DNA of 64,000 nucleotides from Novosphingobium fluoreni (GCF_014196615.1 NZ_JACIDY010000001.1:62001-126000), one strand, 5' to 3'; counted from the first letter of the stretch, positions 18,775-28,238 are shown. The notes: generated by a model from the sequence alone, not told the origin. Numbers and translations: made by a program.

Positions 18775-19043
18775 AGCCTTTGGCTCGCGAAGAACTGCGT
18801 GGCCTTTTTTAGTACTTCCCCCTCCTTGCGCAGCACACGGTTCTCAAAGCGGAGCCGTTCGTTCTCGCGGGCCAGATCTGCCTGCGGCGCTGACACCAGA
18901 TCAGTTGGTCGATACTGCGACACCCACTTGCCCAGCGTCGATTTGCCAATCCCCAAATCCGATGCGCCCCGATCGCGTGGTAATCCGCTGGTCAGCGCAA
19001 TCCGCACCGCCTCCAGCTTGAACTCTTCTGTATGCTTGATCAT
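18771..19043 (-). CDS. IS3 transposase orfA
   Basis: A 90-residue helix-turn-helix protein of IS3 elements: TEEFKLEAVRIALTSG, GIGKSTLGKWVSQYR and a C-terminal leucine-zipper-like stretch (ARENERLRFENRVLRKEGEV) ending KKATQFFASQRL. In intact elements it binds the terminal repeats and is joined to orfB by -1 frameshifting. It is intact here, but its partner is broken. The stop overlaps the orfB ATG (18771-18774). Confidence 0.85.
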   Translation of the reverse strand: MIKHTEEFKLEAVRIALTSGLPRDRGASDLGIGKSTLGKWVSQYRPTDLVSAPQADLARENERLRFENRVLRKEGEVLKKATQFFASQRL

Positions 19044-19221
19044 CTCGCCGGCCTCCTGTTGCGAGCTCTAATCGCTCAGGTGACCGGCGCAAAACCGTTA
19101 CAAGTCTAAACTTCCACGCGCCACGTGGCGGAGCGCCTTACCCGGCCGCGGCGCCAAAGTGTCAGCACACCAGTCAACTTCGTGGGCCTTCAAGCATCAG
19201 CATTTTTGCGCTACCGGCAAA

Positions 19222-19695
19222 CTATTTACGACAAAACCAAATAGATAAGACCGGCAGCTCATACTCAGCAACCAGCTGCCAAACCAAGTCCTCACTTTCT
19301 ACGAGTACATCTTCGACTATTCCTGTGAGGAGCGACGCCAGTTTGTTAATAACTTTTGAAAAATCATAACTGTTAGCCGGCGCTAGTCGGCACAACGGTC
19401 CTTATCAATACAGTTGATATACTTATTTAAACTCCGATCAAAGCTATTGCTAGCGCAACCATCGTGCATCAAGTATACAAACAAGTTCATCAGCAGGTCA
19501 AAGCGATTGACCTCGGCCACTTCGGAGCCCGATCTTAGACCAAACTTAACCGTTTCCGCTCGGTGCCGATGATAGCGTACGCCCTCCAGAAATTCGGAAG
19601 GCGAAAGAGGACGATAAAAAAAGGTTATGATCCGCCTCCGCGCCAACCTTGCCTGCGCCAGGCCATTATTGATCGCCTTATCTTGCTCGCCACCG
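19222..19695 (-). pseudogene. Unrecognised degenerate coding remnant
   Basis: Two adjoining minus-strand frames look like pieces of one decayed gene. One runs from about 19695 to 19383 (GEQDKAINNGLAQAR, PLSPSEFLEGVRYHRHRAET, NRFDLLMNLFVYLMHDG). The other continues in a shifted frame to a stop at 19222 (ANSYDFSKVINKLASLLTGI, VWQLVAEYELPVLSIWFC). No family is recognised. It lies between the IS3 right end and the IS1182-type remnant, and 19109-19221 shows nothing else. Confidence 0.3.
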
Positions 19696-19795
19696 GGCCA
19701 TTGTCATTTCGGATGATGCCGTTGGACAAGTCAAGCTTCTAGTCGCGGCGAGCTCTAGTTCAGCATTTTATGCTGAAGAATGCCGAGCGATAATA

Positions 19796-20785
19796 ATGGG
19801 CGAACGTCGAGTAGCGCGGGAAGCCGTGTTTACGGATTTAGCCTGAATGACGTTTGCCTACTATCTGCTGAAGGCGATCGACTTGTTCTTGGACCTACCG
19901 GAAATGCCCGAACACCTGCAGGGGTTCCAGATTGCAATCGGCCGCCCCTCAATCGACCCTGAACTGATGCCCCGCAGGCTTATCGTGATCCACGGCCTTG
20001 GGGTCTAATCAAATTGCCGCCGGACCGGGTATGTGCGTCTGAACTTGGCTTGTTGCTCCTTTTGCCGCCTTGGCCTAGACGGCGAAATCTCAGATCACTG
20101 GACGTTTTCAAAGGATCACCATGGTTGCTCTCGCAAGAGTGATCTGTTCCGCCAGTTTTCGAGGCGACTGTGCGATGTTGTATCCAGGAAGGGCAGGTTA
20201 CAGTCCACGGTTTTGCGCTTGATCCGTGGCTAGGCCAATCGATAGACCTATGTCGAGGTATCGCACGTCCTCATGACCAATATGCCAACACGTGTTATCG
20301 AGAACATATTGCCGTTTTCGACAACGCCCTCTCGGATGGTTCAACTTCAGCCGCGCCAGGCGCATCTCGCTCGTCGATCCAGCAGCATCGCGAGACGTCG
20401 GCACGCGGCAAACGCGCTGATCTCTGTTAATTCACCATTCACCTGATCGACGTCGACAACGCCCCGATCATCGCTGTCCAACCGAGCACGGCTATCCGTC
20501 AACCGGAAGTCACTGCGGCCAGACCGATGATCGAGCGGACGGCCCACCGCCAGGGTGAATGGCTACGCAAGCTGATTGGCGACGCTGAGACGGCTCTGCA
20601 GACATGCTTGTCCGGCTCGCGCACCAATGGACAATGAGCCGCACTTAACCGTCTTCGATAATTCCGTCCGGTTAACGCGTTCTTTCGAGCGCGGCTTTGT
20701 CACTTTCCATCATGACGACTACAGCCATGTTTGTCCTCAAGGTAAATGCCTGAGACTACGTAAAAGAAATCTTGCGTCATTTTAG
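19796..20785 (+). pseudogene. IS1182-type transposase remnant, heavily decayed
   Basis: Fragments in all three plus frames line up in order with IS1182-type transposases (consensus recalled from memory): MGERRVAREAVF at 19796, LLKAIDLFLDL, IGRPSIDPELM near 19945, CRLGLDGEISDHWTFSKDHH near 20065-20115, LIDVDNAPIIAVQPSTAIRQ near 20440-20510, ARPMIERT, and VFDNSVRLTRSFERGF to DYSHVCPQGKCLRLRKR ending at about 20785. Stops and frameshifts separate the pieces, and the middle is poorly preserved. The element ends were not found. It is the left IS-derived neighbour of the glycosyltransferase island. Confidence 0.8.
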
Positions 20786-21048
20786 TCAGAGGTAGACAGG
20801 CACGATTCCATTCGTCATCGAGCCCGACAATGGGACTACAACAGCTGTGAAATCAAATCACACAGACCCTACGCAAACCAGCCTTGCTTGGTAGTCTGCC
20901 CAGCTTGAAGTGAATCGACATCATTCATTTGCCGCAATCACGCCTTACTACCCTTTCGCAGACAATTTCTTATTCTTCATGATCGTGAATGGTTATGAAA
21001 CATATAAATATCCCTAAAGATATTTATCGTAAATTATACGCGATAGCA

Positions 21049-22149
21049 TCACATATATTTTGACAGTATTATTTCTTTTATCACTTTATACATTGGCTTC
21101 TCTATGGTTATATTTACAATAAACGATAAAACTCTTACTGATGATACTATTAATACAATAAATATGATTGGAGATATATCTAAATTATTAAAAGAAATTA
21201 CCTTTGATACTATTTTAATGATGAAAGGATGAAATAGATAAAGTGCATATGATGCCTCACCACCTCGTAAAAGGAATTTGACCAGCCCGCTTTCCGGTAC
21301 GGGAGAACCTGTTAGAATAACACCGGAGACTATCAACCAGGCTGGCATACCAGCAAATAACGCACGAGGCAGGTACGGAAAAGTACCTGCCCCTTTCAAA
21401 GCTGTCACAAGCCCCAAACCTAGGGCGACCAACGCGAAACCTTGGGCGACACTCAGACGCTTGTCTGATTGATAAAGTATAGCAAGCAAGACCCCCCCGA
21501 GAAACTCGAACACCAGTGATTGCCCCCAAAAGGACAACCAGGCTGGTGGATGAGGAACACAGTTTGCTATCAGGACGATTGCCGTCAGAGCGAATGTCAA
21601 AAATATCAGTCCGGCACGTAGCCGAAATATCATAGATAAACTAAATATGGCGTAAAATAAAAATTCGAAATTAAGAGTCCATCCGAGCTTCAGAATTGGC
21701 GCGACATCACCGGTATAACTTTGCGTCGGGAAAAATAAAAAAGATCCAAGCACGTGAATAAGCGTGATTGTGTTATTTATCGACGCCCTATCGATTAGCA
21801 GGATAGCAACAAGAGTTAGTAGAGTAGCTATATAGTATAAGGGGGCGATGCGAAGAAACCGGCGCATTATGAAATCGACGCTAGCGCCAGATTTTCCAAA
21901 TTTGTCCTTCGACACGTGAAGCATTATAAAACCACTTATCACAAAGAAAATGTCAACGCCAAACCCTCCATCAATTAGATCAAACGGCCTAAAATTGGTG
22001 AACAGGCCTGATTTAACTATTTCATGCTGAATGTGCGCGAGCACGACCGCAAGTGCAGCAACAAATCTGAGTATTTGAATACCATTGAGATAGGTGCCGT
22101 CGCGACCTCCGGTCCGTATTGGCGATTGAGCTTGTTCACCTATGGTCAT
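21049..22149 (-). CDS. Acyltransferase 3 family membrane protein, AT-rich
   Basis: A 366-residue membrane acyltransferase with the family signature QILRFVAALAVVLAHIQHEI (catalytic His), GGFGVDIFFVISGFIM and FIMRRFLRIAPLYY, and about ten hydrophobic segments. It probably modifies a sugar of the exopolysaccharide. It resembles the gene at 15340 at its N-terminus but has a different tail. Its start overlaps the stop of the upstream glycosyltransferase by 4 bp (22146-22149). Base use is clearly richer in A+T than neighbouring genes, especially over the C-terminal third (21049-21250), suggesting foreign origin. The 263 bp beyond its stop (20786-21048) are AT-rich and show no gene. Confidence 0.9.
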   Translation of the reverse strand: MTIGEQAQSPIRTGGRDGTYLNGIQILRFVAALAVVLAHIQHEIVKSGLFTNFRPFDLIDGGFGVDIFFVISGFIMLHVSKDKFGKSGASVDFIMRRFLRIAPLYYIATLLTLVAILLIDRASINNTITLIHVLGSFLFFPTQSYTGDVAPILKLGWTLNFEFLFYAIFSLSMIFRLRAGLIFLTFALTAIVLIANCVPHPPAWLSFWGQSLVFEFLGGVLLAILYQSDKRLSVAQGFALVALGLGLVTALKGAGTFPYLPRALFAGMPAWLIVSGVILTGSPVPESGLVKFLLRGGEASYALYLFHPFIIKIVSKVISFNNLDISPIIFIVLIVSSVRVLSFIVNITIEKPMYKVIKEIILSKYM

Positions 22150-23255
22150 TGTTGCGTACGATCCGTGAAAATGAGGTCGAGAAGGGACCGGGCGCTATTG
22201 GACCATTGAAATTTTTCTATGCGTTTAATCACAAGCTCGCCCTGTGACACGCGATCGGGTGGCATGTTCCAGTGATGGCATAATAGCTCCGCCAGGGTGT
22301 CCGGATCGGTAGGTGGAAAATATGCTGCCGCCTCCCCACAAACCTCACGGACGACGGGGATATCGGCCGCAATAACAGGACAGCCCTGCACCATCGCTTC
22401 CAAGGGCGGAATACCGAAACCTTCATAGAGGCTTGGAAAAACAAACGCCTTTGCGTTAGCGTAAAGGGATGCAACTTCCTCATCAGTTCTGTGGGGCGCA
22501 AGAACGATGTCAGGCCCATACGCGGCCCGGCTGCCGGGAAAAACCTTTGAATCCAGCGATCCCACCAGCACCAGACGCGCACGTGGAATTTGTGCCCGGT
22601 GAAACGCCTCTAGCAATACGCTGAGATTTTTATTGGGCGTCGGGTTTCCAACAAATAAGAAATATTTTTCGCGTTCGATGTCTAACTCGTGCAGTACCGC
22701 ATCATCCGTTGCTCTATTGAGCAAATGGTCACAGCCATTTGTGATAATGCTTATGCTCTTCGGAGGGCGGCAGAAAACATTTGAAATTTCGGCTTGTGAG
22801 AACTGAGATACAGTGCCCAAGTCACTATTTCTAGCGACAATTCGCCCCATGGCTTTATGGCCCGTCCGATAACGCCAGCCAAAATTTTCCGGTGTCCGAA
22901 AAACAGCGACATCATGGATAATCACAAATTTGTTGCGGTGGAGAAGTGGTGCCGAGTTGCCAAGATTTATCAACCTATCTCCACGACTTGCCCTCAAGAG
23001 ATCATATTGCTCCCATAAATGCCCTCCACGATTGCCAACTGTTTCAATATGGATCGCATTCAATCGATAGCTAGTATCAGCACCAGGCGGTACCATTAAT
23101 CGCCATCGGGTCTTCATCCGGTAATTAGGTTCGTTCTCGATTATTCGGTCAAGAGCCTTGACCAATTCCCGACTATATCTTTGCACACCACTAATCTTCT
23201 GCGTCAGAAAACGCCCGTTTATGGTGATCGATTTCGGGATTGTTTTGGGATCCAT
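22146..23255 (-). CDS. Glycosyltransferase family 4 (GT-B fold)
   Basis: About 369 residues. The C-terminal half has the GT4 nucleotide-sugar domain: KYFLFVGNPTPNKNLSVLLE and FVFPSLYEGFGIPPLEAMVQ with the E-x7-E type motif, then GCPVIAADIPVVREVCGEAA. The N-terminal half includes TINGRFLTQKISGVQRYSRE. It should transfer a sugar to a lipid-linked repeat unit in the cytoplasm. The frame is open to a GTG at 23303; the ATG at 23255 is preferred, with a purine-rich GGTGGAAA before it. It is coupled by a 4-bp overlap to the acyltransferase and divergent from the next glycosyltransferase. Confidence 0.9.
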   Translation of the reverse strand: MDPKTIPKSITINGRFLTQKISGVQRYSRELVKALDRIIENEPNYRMKTRWRLMVPPGADTSYRLNAIHIETVGNRGGHLWEQYDLLRASRGDRLINLGNSAPLLHRNKFVIIHDVAVFRTPENFGWRYRTGHKAMGRIVARNSDLGTVSQFSQAEISNVFCRPPKSISIITNGCDHLLNRATDDAVLHELDIEREKYFLFVGNPTPNKNLSVLLEAFHRAQIPRARLVLVGSLDSKVFPGSRAAYGPDIVLAPHRTDEEVASLYANAKAFVFPSLYEGFGIPPLEAMVQGCPVIAADIPVVREVCGEAAAYFPPTDPDTLAELLCHHWNMPPDRVSQGELVIKRIEKFQWSNSARSLLDLIFTDRTQQ

Positions 23256-23288
23256 GTTTCCACCGCAGCGATATCGGGAGTTTACGTT

Positions 23289-24512
23289 ATCGTTATACTG
23301 CACCTAAGCTCACTTTATCCACCCACCAGTGTCGGTGGAGCGGAACGAGTTGCCGCCATATTGGGTGAGACGCAGGCTAGCGCCGGGCACCAGGTCTATG
23401 CGTCGTCGTTGGTCAAGGCGCCGCAGCCCCCCTCCCATCGCGGTGGCGTAGTCGCTTGGCCGCTCCGGGCGCGCAATCCTCTATGGATACAGACCTCGGC
23501 AAAATACCCCGCACCCGTGCGCCTGGCGAACAAAGTCGCCACCGTCTTCAACGGACGTATTAGCTCCGAATTCGGGATTCTTCTCGACGACATCCAACCT
23601 GACGTGCTGCACACGCACTCCATGGTCGAACTGCCGCCATCTGTCTGGGGTCAAGCTGCTCGGCGACATATCCCGGTCGTCCACACGCTGCACGACTACG
23701 ACCTGCTTTGCATAAGGGCTGCCCTTTTCAAAGACGGCCACAAATGTGAGCAGCGCCATCTGGTCTGTCGCGCATTGTCTGCTCCCAAACAGGCTTTGCA
23801 CAACCATATCGACGTGGTCGCCGCCGTTTCCGCCACTGTTCTGGACACGCATCGTCAGCACGGGCTTTTTGGACACCTGCCGGTCAATCGCACCGCGGTA
23901 ATCTGGAATCCCACGCGTGCCGAGAACAGCCCTGTGACACGCAAGCCACGACCTCCAGGCACACCCTTACGGTTTGGCTACCTCGGACGGCTCGTGGGTG
24001 AAAAGGGCTTGGGCCTAATACTGAAAGCTTGCCGGCTCATTCCCGCCGAGGGCTGGACGCTTCGAGTGGCTGGAGAAGGCCCAGAGCGGGTAGCGTTTGA
24101 GGCGATGGCATCCTGGCTGCCGGTCGAGTTCCGTGGCTATGTGAAGGCGGCTGAGTTTTTGTCTGAAATCGACGTTCTTATCTGCGCCCCGCTATGGGAT
24201 GAGCCGTTCGGGCTTACAACGTTGGAAGCCTACAACGCAGGATGCCGCGTGATCGGAACCTCGAGCGGGGTGATCGGCGAGGTGGTGGAAGCGATCGAGC
24301 CGGGGTGGACGATCGCGCCTGGCGACATCCAAGCCTTGGCGAATGCCATGAGCAAGGCTTTACGCGAAGGTTCGGCGCTGCCGGATACGCGGCGTAGTGC
24401 AGCGAGTGGCCTGCTTCGTACGCTGGATCCGAAGGTCGTTTCGGCGAAATACTTGGAACTTTACGATTTGGCACGTGCCGTGAAGCGGCACGCGGCAGCG
24501 AAAAATGGATAA
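23289..24512 (+). CDS. Glycosyltransferase family 4, possible ATC start
   Basis: A GT4 enzyme of about 407 residues: N-terminal ILHLSSLYPPTSVGGAERVA, then LRFGYLGRLVGEKGLGLILK and LICAPLWDEPFGLTTLEAYN in the donor domain. It is closely related to the next gene, which begins MRILHLSMLYPPHILGGAER. Aligning the two puts the start at ATC 23289, with GGGAG eight bases upstream. The only in-frame ATG is 23181, which would add 36 residues and run head-on into the divergent glycosyltransferase gene. No in-frame ATG, GTG or TTG was found between them. Family is certain; the start is not. Confidence 0.85.
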   Translation: MVILHLSSLYPPTSVGGAERVAAILGETQASAGHQVYASSLVKAPQPPSHRGGVVAWPLRARNPLWIQTSAKYPAPVRLANKVATVFNGRISSEFGILLDDIQPDVLHTHSMVELPPSVWGQAARRHIPVVHTLHDYDLLCIRAALFKDGHKCEQRHLVCRALSAPKQALHNHIDVVAAVSATVLDTHRQHGLFGHLPVNRTAVIWNPTRAENSPVTRKPRPPGTPLRFGYLGRLVGEKGLGLILKACRLIPAEGWTLRVAGEGPERVAFEAMASWLPVEFRGYVKAAEFLSEIDVLICAPLWDEPFGLTTLEAYNAGCRVIGTSSGVIGEVVEAIEPGWTIAPGDIQALANAMSKALREGSALPDTRRSAASGLLRTLDPKVVSAKYLELYDLARAVKRHAAAKNG

Positions 24513-24517
24513 GTCCT

Positions 24518-25726
24518 TTGCGTATACTTCACCTCAGCATGTTGTACCCACCCCACATACTCGGGGGTGCAGAACGATCTGTCGCGATGTTGGCGGAGGC
24601 GCAGACGGCGTTGGGTCATACGGTAGCTGCGGCGTGCACCACACCCGGTGTCTTCGTGGAAGAAGTGCGTAATGGTGTGCAGGTTTTCCGCATGCCGCAT
24701 GAAACGCGGTTCTGGGCAGAGGATTGGCCGAAGCATGGCAAGCTAGAGCGCGGTTGGCGCAAGTTCACGCAGCAGTTCAACTATCGCTTGAGCGCACATT
24801 TTGGCCGCGTGATCGATGCCTTCGCTCCTGACATCGTACACACCCACTCGATGGTGGATGTTTCCACTACCGTTTGGGAAGCTGCGGCGGAGCGAAATCG
24901 GCCGATCATCCATACGCTGCGCGATTACGATCTCCTCTGCGCTGATGCGTCGATGTGGCACGACGGAGGGCCTTGTGGAATGAAGTGCAGGGTCATGACG
25001 TTTGCCAAAGTCGGCCGCCATCGGCTGACCGACGGTGTCGCGGCAGTCGGCCAGGAAACATTGGATATTCATCGCCGCGCCGGCTTCTTTGATCACCTGC
25101 AACCTCATCTACAGCGGGTTATCTGGAATCCCGCGATAGTGGATGGGGCAGACGACGACTATGTCCGCCCCACTCGGGAGGGCCAGCCTTTCACCTTCGG
25201 CTATCTCGGCCGAATTAATGAGGAGAAAGGCGTCGGCACGCTGATCAATGCGGCGCGGCGGCTTACACCGGGTCCCTGGCAAGTGATCGTGGCTGGCAAA
25301 GCCAACAACGCGATCGAGCCGTTCCTGGCCCAGGCTCAAGGGCTGCCGATTAGCTTCCCCGGGTTTATGGACGCGCGCAGCTTTTTCGACGGAATCGATG
25401 TAATGATCGCGCCATCGATCTGGGCGGAGCCGTTGCCGCGCACGATCCTCGAAGCTTACGCGATGGGCGTACCCAGCATTGGCGCGCGATCCGGCGGCAT
25501 TCCGGATTTGATCGGATCAGACAATTCCGACTGGCTTTTCACGCCGGGTAATGACGAGCAACTGGCCGCGCGGATGCAGCACGCGCTCGATTTTGGTCGC
25601 GCGCGACTGCCTGGTAAAGCGGCATTCCAGCATGTGCTGCAAGAAACGCAACCTCGCACCGTTGCCGAGCGCTATCTTGATTTTTATAGCGACGTCATGG
25701 CAGCGCGCTTGTCGCGTGCAGCATAA
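24518..25726 (+). CDS. Glycosyltransferase family 4 (TTG start)
   Basis: A 402-residue GT4 enzyme, a paralogue of the gene just upstream. N-terminal RILHLSMLYPPHILGGAERS; donor domain FTFGYLGRINEEKGVGTLIN; and MIAPSIWAEPLPRTILEAYA with the conserved acidic pair. Start is TTG at 24518, five bases after the previous stop, fixed by alignment of RILHL with the neighbours. The pair probably arose by duplication and may add successive sugars of the repeat unit (inference). Confidence 0.88.
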   Translation: MRILHLSMLYPPHILGGAERSVAMLAEAQTALGHTVAAACTTPGVFVEEVRNGVQVFRMPHETRFWAEDWPKHGKLERGWRKFTQQFNYRLSAHFGRVIDAFAPDIVHTHSMVDVSTTVWEAAAERNRPIIHTLRDYDLLCADASMWHDGGPCGMKCRVMTFAKVGRHRLTDGVAAVGQETLDIHRRAGFFDHLQPHLQRVIWNPAIVDGADDDYVRPTREGQPFTFGYLGRINEEKGVGTLINAARRLTPGPWQVIVAGKANNAIEPFLAQAQGLPISFPGFMDARSFFDGIDVMIAPSIWAEPLPRTILEAYAMGVPSIGARSGGIPDLIGSDNSDWLFTPGNDEQLAARMQHALDFGRARLPGKAAFQHVLQETQPRTVAERYLDFYSDVMAARLSRAA

Positions 25727-25734
25727 GCAACACC

Positions 25735-26853
25735 GTGCGTATTCTTCATATCGCGGAATCCGTTAAGGGTGGTTGCGGGACCTATATCAACCAGTTAGCG
25801 CGCACGCAGTTGGCCGATCCGACGATCGAGGCAGTACATGCCGTGCTTCCCGACGCGCATGTTGAGCAGATTCCTGACCTGCCTCCCTCCAACCGGACAT
25901 TATTTGCTAGCCCCCGACGATCGGCGAAGTCCCTCGCATCGCTCTGGTCCTTTACGACCGCGGCGATCCAGGCGTTCAAGCCAGACTGCATTCACCTGCA
26001 TTCTACCTTCGCCGGGGCAATTGTACGTTCCGGCCTACGGCTGCGCACGGACCGCCCAGCGATGATCTACTGCGCGCACGGCTGGTCGTTCGATATGGAG
26101 GGGTCCGCAGCCAGGCGCCGGATCATGGCGCTGACGGAACAAGCGTTGTCCCATTGTTGCGAGGGCATCGTCGCAATTTCCGAGCACGAGCGTAGGCGTG
26201 GAGAAGCTATCGGTATCGCCCGGAAACGATTGGTTACGGTGTTGAACGGTATCGAAGATGTGCCAGCCATATCTTTCCCCCAATCAAGTCCGAAGCGGCG
26301 CATTTTGTTTGTCGGCAGGCTCGATCGCCAGAAGGGATTCGATATTCTCGAAGCCGCTTTACAGGGATTATCCCATCAGTTCGACTTGCGCGTTATCGGT
26401 ACTTCTGTGGTCAATCAGCAGAACTGTGTCGCGCCGAGCCATCCTGGAATGACATCTTTGGGTTGGTGCGATCAGAGCAGAATTCGTGAAGAGATGGCCG
26501 CAGCCGAGTGCGTGATCGTGCCGTCACGGTGGGAAGGGTTTGGTCTTGTTGCCGTGGAAGCCATGCGTACCGGTCGCGCGGTTATTGCATCCCGCGTGGG
26601 CGGCCTGCCTGAAGTCGTTGAAGACAACGTCACGGGTTGGTTAGTCGAGCCGAATAACCCTCACGCCCTTCAGGAAAAACTGCTTGGTTTGTCCGCTGAG
26701 CAACTCGCTCAGGCGGGAGCCGCTGGTCGCCAGCGCTTCGAAAATTTGTTCCGGCTTGAACGAATGGCTGGCGAGCTGAAGAAGGTCTATCGGCAAGCGA
26801 TAGCGATGCGTAGCCCTATCTCACACGCGTTCAACCTAGGGGTGGCCGCCTGA
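25735..26853 (+). CDS. Glycosyltransferase family 4 (GTG start)
   Basis: A 372-residue GT4 enzyme: RILHIAESVKGGCGTYINQL at the N-terminus, PAMIYCAHGWSFDMEG in the acceptor half, RRILFVGRLDRQKGFDILEA and VIVPSRWEGFGLVAVEAMRT followed by GGLPEVVEDNVTGWLVEP in the donor half. Start GTG 25735, eight bases after the preceding stop. Last gene of the rightward trio; an IS5-type remnant follows within 120 bp. Confidence 0.9.
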   Translation: MRILHIAESVKGGCGTYINQLARTQLADPTIEAVHAVLPDAHVEQIPDLPPSNRTLFASPRRSAKSLASLWSFTTAAIQAFKPDCIHLHSTFAGAIVRSGLRLRTDRPAMIYCAHGWSFDMEGSAARRRIMALTEQALSHCCEGIVAISEHERRRGEAIGIARKRLVTVLNGIEDVPAISFPQSSPKRRILFVGRLDRQKGFDILEAALQGLSHQFDLRVIGTSVVNQQNCVAPSHPGMTSLGWCDQSRIREEMAAAECVIVPSRWEGFGLVAVEAMRTGRAVIASRVGGLPEVVEDNVTGWLVEPNNPHALQEKLLGLSAEQLAQAGAAGRQRFENLFRLERMAGELKKVYRQAIAMRSPISHAFNLGVAA

Positions 26854-26971
26854 TTGCCGGTACACATGGTACCGTGATCTCAGCACCGCCTCCTATCTGA
26901 CGGCCGGCGAGGTACCGCATTGCGAAGCTAATAGCTGCCGCATCGGTCACCTTGAGCGCAGTCCGAGAGGT

Positions 26972-27215
26972 TTGCATGCAATAGAGGTTATGAGATCTTC
27001 GCCAAGCAGAAAGGCGAGACCGTTCCTCCTTCGCCCATCAAACCGCAAATTGAAGATCAAGCGTGGCCAGACGCTCTACAAGCCGCGCGAACGCTGCTGT
27101 GAATGTTTGATCACCGCCGGGCCTACGCTCAATCGCTATGGACTGCGACAAACTCGCAGAATACTTCCACGAATGAGCTATATCGCCATCCTTCGTATGT
27201 GGTCAGATTCATCAG
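26972..27215 (+). pseudogene. IS5-type transposase C-terminal remnant
   Basis: Pieces in two frames match, in order, the end of IS5-family transposases (pattern recalled from memory: SNRR-KI-LYRERNRIER, then IATRYDQLA, then YIA-RYW). Seen here: SNRKLKIKRGQTLYKPRERC (near 27040-27100), then SIAMDCDKLAEYF (near 27135-27170, shifted frame), then MSYIAILRMW (near 27175-27205, first frame again). Upstream parts of the gene and the element ends are not visible. The remaining bases of 26854-27446 show nothing codable. Confidence 0.65.
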
Positions 27216-27446
27216 TGCCGGCTAGGACATACTTGAACTCGCGCGAACAGCAGATGTATAATCTAGTTTGATGGTGACGATCCTCACGGCCCGCGCTCGC
27301 ACCAGTATCTTCGTCGCACCGAATGCCAGAACGTGAATTTATGCATTTATCCAAGCCTTCCCAAGATTGTGGGTCAGCCAGGCTAAACCAATAGTCACTG
27401 CTAAAACTGCCACCTCGGCAAGAATTATGAACCTAAAACAGGATCG

Positions 27447-28238
27447 TCAGGTCGGCCGGAAACCTGGCTGATAAGTGATCTTCGCACTTTTGCGAAGTGC
27501 GGAGAGCTTTTGCTGCACAAACGCCTTACGGGCCGAGGCGATTGCCGCAGCTTCTCGCTGGTTGGCAGGCAATGGGGCATCCCGTGCTTCGAGAACCGCA
27601 AGGATCACCAGTTCGCCATTCTGTGTGATCGCTAAGGGATAACCGGGTGCGATTGAGTTCATCTGACGGAACAAGGCGGGCTGAAGGGTAGCAGAATCCA
27701 CTACGGTCTTCGCGCGTTGAAACGATCGTTTTTGCTCGGTTAGCGCTGCCGATACGTCATCGTTGGTCTGCAATGGGAGAAGCTCCTCCTTTGAAATGGC
27801 ACCCGCCTCAGTCGAGATACGATCAACAAGGAATAGCTTTCGGTTATCGAATTGCTGAGGATTTGCGCGAATATACGCGCTGATTGCCTGCTTTGACGGC
27901 TGAGGCATCTCGTTGGCCCAACGATCGAATAAGGTTCGGCTTAGCATAACTTCCTGCAGTCGATTCGCCTGAGCCGTGAATTGTGGCGTCTTGTCCAATT
28001 CCAACCGCTGCGCTTCAGCGGCTGCCAATTTGCGATCAATCACACCACTTAAAACCGCAGGCGCGGCATCTTCGCCCGCGCCCGCCGCTCCGGCTTCTCC
28101 GCTCAGATCCCGGCGCGTCACCTCATTGCCATTGACGACCGCCAATACCTGACCCTTCGGCGTCTTCTCGCCACATGCCGTCAGAGTGCTGCCGCAGAGG
28201 AGCGAAATCATGGCCAAACGGAGGAAACCACTGATCAT
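27447..28238 (-). CDS. EpsD-type peptidyl-prolyl isomerase/SurA-like lipoprotein
   Basis: 263 residues with a lipoprotein signal (SLLCGSTLTAC, Cys at 22), then a SurA/parvulin-like chaperone N-domain: VLAVVNGNEVTRRDLSGEAG, VLSGVIDRKLAAAEAQRLEL and ISAYIRANPQQFDNRKLFLV. In exosortase/EPS clusters this is the EpsD family, thought to assist outer-envelope export. Its ATG overlaps the stop of the epsI-type gene by 4 bp (28235-28238), so xrtV-epsI-epsD form one operon. The parvulin catalytic domain is weak to absent, so isomerase activity is uncertain. Confidence 0.8.
   Translation of the reverse strand: MISGFLRLAMISLLCGSTLTACGEKTPKGQVLAVVNGNEVTRRDLSGEAGAAGAGEDAAPAVLSGVIDRKLAAAEAQRLELDKTPQFTAQANRLQEVMLSRTLFDRWANEMPQPSKQAISAYIRANPQQFDNRKLFLVDRISTEAGAISKEELLPLQTNDDVSAALTEQKRSFQRAKTVVDSATLQPALFRQMNSIAPGYPLAITQNGELVILAVLEARDAPLPANQREAAAIASARKAFVQQKLSALRKSAKITYQPGFRPT

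Larger units (their letters stand above)
17879..19108 (-). mobile_element. IS3-family insertion sequence (degenerate)
   Basis: Element of about 1.23 kb with imperfect inverted ends: GACTTGTAACAGTTTTGTGC from 17881 on plus, against GACTTGTAACGGTTTTGCGC read on minus from 19106. orfA and orfB overlap by 4 bp in the usual IS3 order. No clear target duplication is left (flanks differ), consistent with an old insertion or later rearrangement. orfB is broken, so the copy is not autonomous. Confidence 0.85.

Noticed and set aside
27447..28238. A full parvulin domain in the EpsD-type protein
   Set aside because: Only the chaperone-like N-domain is clear. The usual parvulin catalytic motifs are not visible, so isomerase activity is not claimed.
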